From Pseudomonadota bacterium (GTDB taxonomy: Bacteria; Pseudomonadota; Gammaproteobacteria; Burkholderiales; Rhodocyclaceae), in the NCBI GenBank assembly GCA_018241685.1, contig JAFEDJ010000027.1, positions 1 to 60,984 on the forward strand: 60,984 bases of DNA, in the 5' to 3' direction. Position 1 is the stretch's first letter. Each line of letters opens with the position of its first letter. Below the pieces are notes generated by a model. The model was not told where the DNA came from. It saw only the letters and a program-made list of their open reading frames with translations, and made no database searches. Below, piece by piece: positions 55,705 to 60,984 of the stretch. The position numbers and the translations under genes are program-made.

Positions 55705-56604
55705 TCATATGGCCCGGACGGCCTGTTCCAGAAGTTCAGACAGTGCCTGCGCCGCCGGCTGAAGCCGTCCGCCCTTGCGGGTGATCAGTCCCAGCGTCCG
55801 GGTGATGTCCGGATCCGTCAGGGGAATGCTCACCAGATTGGGATACACATTGTCGCCGAGCGCCAGCCCCGGCAATACGGCCACACCGAGCCCGGCGGCC
55901 ACCATGCTGATGGCACCAGTCACATGGTTGATCTCGTACTGGATGCTGGGCCGTCTTGCGACCTTGGCCAGGGCGTTATCGATCAGCATCCGATTGCCGC
56001 TGCTTTGCGAGACGGATACGAGCTTTTCACCGGCCAGGTCCGCCCACACCACCGTTTTCTCCCCCGCCAGGCGATGGTCCTTGCGTGCCATCAGGACGTA
56101 GTGCTCGGTATAAATGGCCTTGAAATCGATGTCGGCCTCCTGGGTGCCGATGAAATTCACCCCGAAATCCGCCTGTCCGGCCACCACGCAATCCAGAACA
56201 TCCCGTGCACTCTCGTCGATGACCTTGACCCGGACGCCCGGGTGGGTTGAGGCAAATTCCTTCAGCACCGTCGGCAAGAGGTAATTCGCCACGGAGGGCA
56301 CGCAGGCGATCGTAAGGCTCTCCCGGCGTAGCACCGTCCGTTCCGCCATGCCCTGCATGGCCATCTCCAGCTCTTCAATCACCGCTTCGGCGTGACCCAG
56401 AAACTGCCGGCCTTCATCCGTCAGGGAGACACGCCGCGTCGTCCGCTCCAGCAATCGAATCTGCAAGCTGGCCTCCAGTTTCTCGATACGCCGGCTCAAT
56501 GCGGGCTGGGAAATGAACAGGCTCTCGGCCGCCGCCTTGAAGCTTGATTTCTCCGCCACGGCAATGAAGGCCTGGAGCTCGCTGATCTCGAAGTTGATGC
56601 GCAC
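55705..56604 (-). CDS. LysR-family regulator of the tricarboxylate locus
   Basis: The 299-residue protein has the N-terminal LysR HTH (AFIAVAEKSSFKAAAESLFI, SQPALSRRIEKLEAS) and effector domain (LTIACVPSVANYLLPTVLKE). It is divergent from the isomerase candidate and presumably activates that operon when a tricarboxylate binds; TcuR of Salmonella is a comparable case. The start is GTG 56604. Direct repeats in the 90-base intergenic gap are the likely binding region. Confidence 0.9.
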   Translation of the reverse strand: MRINFEISELQAFIAVAEKSSFKAAAESLFISQPALSRRIEKLEASLQIRLLERTTRRVSLTDEGRQFLGHAEAVIEELEMAMQGMAERTVLRRESLTIACVPSVANYLLPTVLKEFASTHPGVRVKVIDESARDVLDCVVAGQADFGVNFIGTQEADIDFKAIYTEHYVLMARKDHRLAGEKTVVWADLAGEKLVSVSQSSGNRMLIDNALAKVARRPSIQYEINHVTGAISMVAAGLGVAVLPGLALGDNVYPNLVSIPLTDPDITRTLGLITRKGGRLQPAAQALSELLEQAVRAI

Positions 56605-56610
56605 GGCTCA

Positions 56611-56654
56611 TTAATCCATGAAATAAATGCAATTAACCTTTTAATCCGTGGAAT
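56611..56654. promoter_or_regulatory. Direct-repeat regulator site between lysR and the isomerase candidate
   Basis: TTAATCCATGAAAT (56611-56624) and TTAATCCGTGGAAT (56641-56654) match at 12 of 14 positions and start exactly 30 bases apart, about three helical turns. The spacing places both on the same face of the DNA, as LysR tetramer sites often are. Confidence 0.55.
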
Positions 56655-56694
56655 GCATTATTGCAGCGGCCCACCATAAACACAAAGGAGACAA

Positions 56695-57495
56695 ATGATG
56701 ACGTGCTGGACGCCGGGCCGGAGCATGCTGCGGGGAATCATCGCAGCCAGCCTCGGCCTCATGGTTTCAATCGCCGCTGCCGATGACATCCACGTCGTCA
56801 GTTCCGGCGGCTTTGCTGCCGCCTACCGGGCACTCGCGCCCGGCTTCGAAAAGCAGACCGGCCACCATCTGGTGATCGCTTGGGGACCTTCCATGGGTGA
56901 GACCCCGCAAGCAATTCCGAATCGCCTGGCCCGGGGGGAAGACATCGACGTCGTCATCATGGTCGGCACTTCCCTGGATGAACTGATCAGCCATGGCAAG
57001 GTACTGGACGCCCAACATCAGGTTTTGGCCCGCTCCAGGATCGGTCTGGCGGTCAAGGCCGGAGCGGCCCTGCCGGATATCTCAAGCATGGAGGGCCTGA
57101 GGAAAGCCCTGCTGGCGGCCAAGAGCATTGCCTACTCCGACAGCGCCAGCGGCGTCTTCCTGTCGACGGTGCTTATCCCGCGCATGGGCATTGCCGAGCA
57201 GATCCAGGGCAAGAGCCGGATGATCCCCGCGGAGCCGGTGGGGCAGGTGGTCGCCCGGGGAGAGGCGGAAATCGGGCTGCAGCAGATCAGCGAGTTGTTG
57301 CCGATCCCAGGGATCGATCTTGTCGGTGCCTTGCCTGACGCCGCCCAGCAGATCACGCCCTTCTCCGCCGGCATCGTCGCAGACAGCAAGGGCCGGGAAG
57401 CGGCCAAGGCGCTGATCAACTACCTCGCCTCCCCCACCGCTGCCCCGCTGATCCGGCAGACCGGGCTCGATCCGGCCAACGACAACGCTCACTAG
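56695..57495 (+). CDS. ModA-like periplasmic protein, candidate aconitate isomerase
   Basis: The 266-residue protein has a signal peptide (core LRGIIAASLGLMVSIAAA) and a ModA/type II periplasmic-binding fold (VVSSGGFAAAYRALAPGFEK, IDVVIMVGTSLDELISHGKV). No ABC permease or ATPase is nearby. The characterised aconitate isomerase of Pseudomonas is a periplasmic protein of this family and of this size, interconverting trans- and cis-aconitate. Tricarboxylate transporters on both sides fit that role. Alternatively it is an orphan oxyanion-binding protein. AAGGAG precedes two ATG codons, 56695 and 56698; the second has the better spacing. Confidence 0.62.
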   Translation: MMTCWTPGRSMLRGIIAASLGLMVSIAAADDIHVVSSGGFAAAYRALAPGFEKQTGHHLVIAWGPSMGETPQAIPNRLARGEDIDVVIMVGTSLDELISHGKVLDAQHQVLARSRIGLAVKAGAALPDISSMEGLRKALLAAKSIAYSDSASGVFLSTVLIPRMGIAEQIQGKSRMIPAEPVGQVVARGEAEIGLQQISELLPIPGIDLVGALPDAAQQITPFSAGIVADSKGREAAKALINYLASPTAAPLIRQTGLDPANDNAH

Positions 57496-57510
57496 CCTTT
57501 GGAGCCCACC

Positions 57511-58824
57511 ATGCAAAACACCAAAGCAGCCCGCGCCTCGAAGATCTCTACGGTCTTGCGCGTTACCAGCGGCAACTTCCTGGAGATGTTCGACTTCTTT
57601 CTGTACGGCTTCTACGCCACGTACATTTCCAAGACGTTTTTCCCGAGCGACAACGAATACGCATCTCTGATCCTGACCTTTGCCACCTTCGGCGCGGGCT
57701 TCCTCATGCGTCCCCTGGGGGCAGTCCTCTTGGGCAGCTATATCGACCGCATCGGTCGCCGCCAGGGGCTGATCGTGACGCTGGGCATCATGGCCTTCGG
57801 CACCATCCTCATTGCCTTCGTGCCGGGTTACGCCACCATCGGCATCGCCGCCCCCATCCTCGTCCTGATAGGCCGCCTGCTGCAGGGCTTCTCGGCGGGG
57901 GTGGAGCTGGGCGGGGTGTCGGTTTACCTGGCTGAAATGGCAACACCCGGCCACAAGGGCTTCTACGTCAGCTGGCAGTCGGCCAGCCAGCAGGTGGCCA
58001 TCATGGCGTCGTCGGTCATCGGCTACCTGCTCAGCCAATGGCTGCTCCCGGCCGACATCAACGCCTGGGGATGGCGCATTCCCTTCTTCATCGGCTGCAT
58101 GATCATCCCGGTGATCTTCATGATCCGCCGCTCCCTGCAGGAGACCGAGGAATTCCTGGCGCGCAAGCACCACCCCACCTTCAAGGAGATCGTCAGTTCC
58201 ATCGCGCACAACTGGCGCATCGTGATTGCCGGCATGATGATGGTCGTCATGACGACGGTGTCCTTCTACCTGATCACCGTCTATACGCCGACCTTCGGCA
58301 AGAGCGTACTCCAGCTGAGTTCCGCGGACAGCTTGCTGACCACGTTCTGCGTCGGCATGTCCAACTTCTTCTGGCTACCCGTCATGGGTGCGGTATCCGA
58401 CCGGTTCGGACGTCGGCCGGTATTGCTGACCTTCACGGTCCTGCCGATTCTCACCGCCTATCCGATCCTGTCCTGGCTGGTAGCGAACGTCAGCTTCGAG
58501 AACCTGCTGGTGACCGAACTCTGGCTGTCCTTCATGTACGCCAGTTACAACGGCGCGGCGGTGGTGGCCCTGACGGAAGTGATGCCCAAGCATGTCCGCA
58601 CGGTTGGCTTTTCCCTGGCCTATAGCCTGGCGACAGCGGTTTTCGGCGGATTTACGCCGATGATTTCGACCTGGCTCATCGAAACCAGCGGCGACAAGGC
58701 GGCCCCGGGATACTGGATGACGTTCGCGGCAGTCTGCGGCCTGATCTCCACCGTGATCCTGTACCACCGGGGTGGGATCGCCGAGCGTGGCGCTCCCGCG
58801 CTGGCACCGCAGGGACAAGCCTAG
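57511..58824 (+). CDS. MHS-family tricarboxylate/proton symporter, copy 2
   Basis: The 437-residue protein has twelve membrane segments with [20 protein letters not shown] and [20 protein letters not shown], and is a close relative of the copy at 54378-55694. It follows the isomerase candidate by 15 bases, so the pair is probably one operon: isomerisation in the periplasm, then uptake of cis-aconitate. I placed the start at ATG 57511 ([10 protein letters not shown]), six bases after GGAG; a longer frame begins with TTG 57499. Confidence 0.88.
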   Translation: MQNTKAARASKISTVLRVTSGNFLEMFDFFLYGFYATYISKTFFPSDNEYASLILTFATFGAGFLMRPLGAVLLGSYIDRIGRRQGLIVTLGIMAFGTILIAFVPGYATIGIAAPILVLIGRLLQGFSAGVELGGVSVYLAEMATPGHKGFYVSWQSASQQVAIMASSVIGYLLSQWLLPADINAWGWRIPFFIGCMIIPVIFMIRRSLQETEEFLARKHHPTFKEIVSSIAHNWRIVIAGMMMVVMTTVSFYLITVYTPTFGKSVLQLSSADSLLTTFCVGMSNFFWLPVMGAVSDRFGRRPVLLTFTVLPILTAYPILSWLVANVSFENLLVTELWLSFMYASYNGAAVVALTEVMPKHVRTVGFSLAYSLATAVFGGFTPMISTWLIETSGDKAAPGYWMTFAAVCGLISTVILYHRGGIAERGAPALAPQGQA

Positions 58825-58842
58825 TCCCGGGGTCATGCAGTG

Positions 58843-59922
58843 ATGAACAAAGCCTCCGAACCGGCTACCGCATGGGCTGGCCTCTTGCGTCAGCTTCCAG
58901 CGATGGCCGGCAGCATCGTGGTCGCCGGAGCGGGGGCGCTTTTGTGGCGATTCGGCAATCTGCCGCTGCCGTGGCTGGTGGGGTCCCTGTACGCCATAGC
59001 CCTGGCACGCATCACCGGCCTGCCCTTGCTCGCCCCCCCGTGGGCCAGGCAAGGGGGGCAGTGGATCATCGGCAGCAACATGGGCTTGTATTTCACCTCA
59101 GCCGTTCTGGTGGAACTGGTCTCCCACGCCCCCCTCATCGTCGGGATGGCGTTCGTTTCCATGATGATGGGCGTGGCCGGCGCCATGCTGATCGTCCGCT
59201 GGCGTTTGGCCGACCGACCCACCGCATTTTTTTCGTCCATGCCCGGCGGGGCCTCGGAGATGGCCAACCTTTCCGATCTGTGGAACGCCTCCGTGGACAA
59301 GGTGGCAGCGGCCCACGCGACCCGGGTCATGTTGGTCGTGCTGATCGTTCCCCTCACCTTGACACTGTTTGGCCGCCACGGGGACAGCAGTGCATTACTC
59401 CATTCCAGGAGCGTCCAGTGGCAGCACTTTCCGCTGATGGTGGCCGCAAGCCTGGGGGGCGTCGGTTTGTTCAAATTGTTGCGCCTGCCCAATTCCTGGG
59501 TGCTTGGCACGCTTTCGGCCGTCGCTGCACTGTCGGTTCTTGGTGTCCCCCTGTCCGGGCTGCCGGACTGGCTGACGGCCGGTGGGCAAATGCTGATCGG
59601 CATTTCCCTGGGCTGCCGGTTCGGGCCCGGATTCCTGCGCAAGGCGCCGGCATTCATCGCGTGCGTCGTTGCCGTCAGCCTGGTGTTTCTGGCCGCGACG
59701 GCCTCCCTGGCGTTCCTGCTGGCGGCACCAATGGGCCTGGCCTTCCCCGGCCTCGTGCTCAGTTTCGCCCCCGGGGGCATTGCCGAGATGTCGCTCACGG
59801 CGAGCCACCTGAACCTCGGTGTTCCCCTGGTGGTCGCGTCGCACGTCGTCCGCACGGCCATCCTGACGCTTCTGGCCCCCGTCGGCTTCCGTATCTTTTG
59901 TCGGCTGAATGGAGGCGGCTGA
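58843..59922 (+). CDS. AbrB-family membrane protein
   Basis: The 359-residue protein is built from two similar halves of about 180 residues, each with five or so membrane segments and a Gly/Pro-rich signature: LPLPWLVGSLYAIALARITG with GGQWIIGSNMGLYFTS, then LPNSWVLGTLSAVAALSVLG with GGQMLIGISLGCRFGP. The SMPGGASEMANLSD and FAPGGIAEMSLTAS segments are also repeats of each other. The family is annotated as AbrB/ammonia monooxygenase, but its activity is unknown. It lies 18 bases after the transporter gene. GTG 58840 and ATG 58843 are both possible starts. Confidence 0.85.
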   Translation: MNKASEPATAWAGLLRQLPAMAGSIVVAGAGALLWRFGNLPLPWLVGSLYAIALARITGLPLLAPPWARQGGQWIIGSNMGLYFTSAVLVELVSHAPLIVGMAFVSMMMGVAGAMLIVRWRLADRPTAFFSSMPGGASEMANLSDLWNASVDKVAAAHATRVMLVVLIVPLTLTLFGRHGDSSALLHSRSVQWQHFPLMVAASLGGVGLFKLLRLPNSWVLGTLSAVAALSVLGVPLSGLPDWLTAGGQMLIGISLGCRFGPGFLRKAPAFIACVVAVSLVFLAATASLAFLLAAPMGLAFPGLVLSFAPGGIAEMSLTASHLNLGVPLVVASHVVRTAILTLLAPVGFRIFCRLNGGG

Positions 59923-60150
59923 GCAGTTCAGCTGAAGCCACGCGCCTGCTGAACGGCAGCTTGCGTCACAACGAACGTTGAGCGATCTGACTGCTTTCGA
60001 ATTTTGCGACCGCCCGCAATGGATCGGTGGCGACCTGTCACGTCCCTTGCACTAGACGTCCGCTTCGGCCGATCACCTGCACGCATGGCAGACCGCTGGT
60101 TGGCCAAGCAACTTCGCTGCCGCAAGGCAGGCTCTCGGTGCCCCTGTGTT

Positions 60151-60573
60151 TTATGAAATTGAGTTGGAGCCACGGGCTTTGGCAAGAGTCACGGACAAGG
60201 TGTTGACGGGCAGGTACAGGGCAGCGGTCAAAAACGCCAAAGTCATGTGGCACAGGTAGACAGCATTGAAGTCGGCACGCTGCAAATGGGCACTGCCTAG
60301 AAGTAACACAGTGAGGGCAACCCCCATGACGGAGCCGATTTGGCGTATCGCCTGATTGATGGCGCCACCGACAGCGTAATGGTCTGAAGGCAAGTGGCTG
60401 ACAGCAGCGCCCGATCGCGAAGGCAACACCATTCCTACGCCGACGCCACTCAACAGCATGCCCGGTAGCCAGTGCGTCAGATACGCGGGCTCAGTGCCGG
60501 GCACCAGTAAAAACCACAAGGCGCTGACGGCGTAGATCAGGCAGCCCCCGACCAGCCAAGGAACACGGCTAGG
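60151..60573 (-). pseudogene. Decayed MFS drug-efflux gene (DHA2 type), C-terminal remnant
   Basis: About 140 codons remain, with GMLLSGVGVGMVLPSRSGAA, VGGAINQAIRQIGSVMGVAL and LPVNTLSVTLAK, matching the last membrane segments of EmrB/QacA-type MFS exporters, which are about 450-500 residues long. The frame runs into TAG at 60576-60574 and has no start or N-terminal half. It lies 165 bases from transposase coding sequence, so insertion or deletion linked to that element is a likely cause. Confidence 0.75.
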
Positions 60574-60738
60574 CTAATGACCCTGAATAACGGCCAGGGC
60601 GAGACAGTTGAGCTACGCTGCACGTTTGCCCTACTCCGCAGATTCTATGGTGAGTGAATTTGTTAATCTTACTGTGTCACTAAAGTGATGGATCAATTTC
60701 CTGCTCTTTTCCGTGTGCAGCAGGGACATCGCTGAAGG

Positions 60739-60984
60739 CTATTGGCCAGTATCTGAGCGATGGCCCACCGTAACGTCGAGATCGAATTGGGAACATGCCG
60801 CTGAGCGCGTCGAGCTGCCCCGCGGCATGTAATTTTCGGGTAAGGCAGGTTGCGGGCCGAATAGGGTGTTTTTTTTGGTGTCTTTGTGACGCAGCCGTTC
60901 GGCTACCAGAAAGCCATAGGCGGCGATGCACAAGGTCGCGTGATGGTGGAAACCACGCCAGCCCCGACCTTCATAATGGGCCAA
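60739..60984 (-). mobile_element. C-terminal part of an IS701-like transposase, cut by the window edge
   Basis: The minus-strand frame is open to the right edge and reads HYEGRGWRGFHHHATLCIAA then YGFLVAERL, the characteristic end of IS701-family DDE transposases; the Glu in HYEGRGWRG is the last catalytic acid. The N-terminal two thirds lie outside the window. The end of the element probably falls between 60574 and 60738. A 12-base palindrome TCACTAAAGTGA occurs at 60677-60688, but I cannot confirm it as a terminal repeat. Confidence 0.72.

Noticed and set aside
60677..60688. Palindrome TCACTAAAGTGA as an IS terminal repeat
   Set aside because: A terminal repeat needs its partner at the other end of the element, which lies outside the window.

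Overview
The window is 61 kb of GC-rich DNA, densely packed with proteobacterial genes. The content points to a betaproteobacterium of the Rhodocyclales (Aromatoleum, Azoarcus, Thauera or Zoogloea type). The reasons are an aorABCDE tungsten aldehyde oxidoreductase locus next to tungstate uptake genes, an aromatic-acid beta-oxidation cluster with its own ABC importer, a PEP-CTERM protein behind a sigma-54-like promoter, and many one-component regulators. The taxonomic call is inference; no rRNA, tRNA, CRISPR array or replication origin was found.

Layout. 1-1942: a gene tail, a PAAR spike protein, a LysE-type exporter and a PEP-CTERM protein. 1939-17085 (minus): catabolic cluster with a branched-chain-type ABC importer (livH, fused livMG, livF, binding protein), a feruloyl-CoA-synthase-like ligase, enoyl-CoA hydratase, thiolase, SDR dehydrogenase, thioesterase, porin, acyl-CoA dehydrogenase and CoA transferase. 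It is read from a promoter at about 17300 and faces an unusual TetR regulator with an extra transposase-like HTH. 18487-26193: signalling block with a PAS/GGDEF diguanylate cyclase, a soluble histidine kinase overlapping a FIST (NosP-like) sensor, a LysR regulator and a chemoreceptor. 26360-35941: acnB, a sensor kinase/receiver pair and small housekeeping genes (YchJ, S4, YkgJ, YecA, TrmB-like, DusC).

36048-45131 (minus): a nine-gene unit for oligo-ureas, with allophanate hydrolase (atzF), a BMP-type ABC importer, biuret hydrolase (biuH), a second related cysteine hydrolase (candidate triuret hydrolase), an AtzH-like protein and a GntR regulator. A perfect inverted repeat sits at its head. 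Together these would import a urea oligomer and release its nitrogen as ammonia.

45395-47405: a membrane-tethered TAXI-type binding protein and xanthine phosphoribosyltransferase. 47412-53982 (minus): aorABCDE then tupBCA, coupling a tungsten enzyme to tungstate import. 54378-59922: two paralogous MHS-family tricarboxylate transporters, a LysR regulator, a ModA-like protein that is a good candidate for periplasmic aconitate isomerase, and an AbrB-family membrane protein; this looks like a trans-aconitate utilisation locus. 60151-60984: a decayed MFS gene and the end of an IS701-type transposase, which suggests a recombination boundary.
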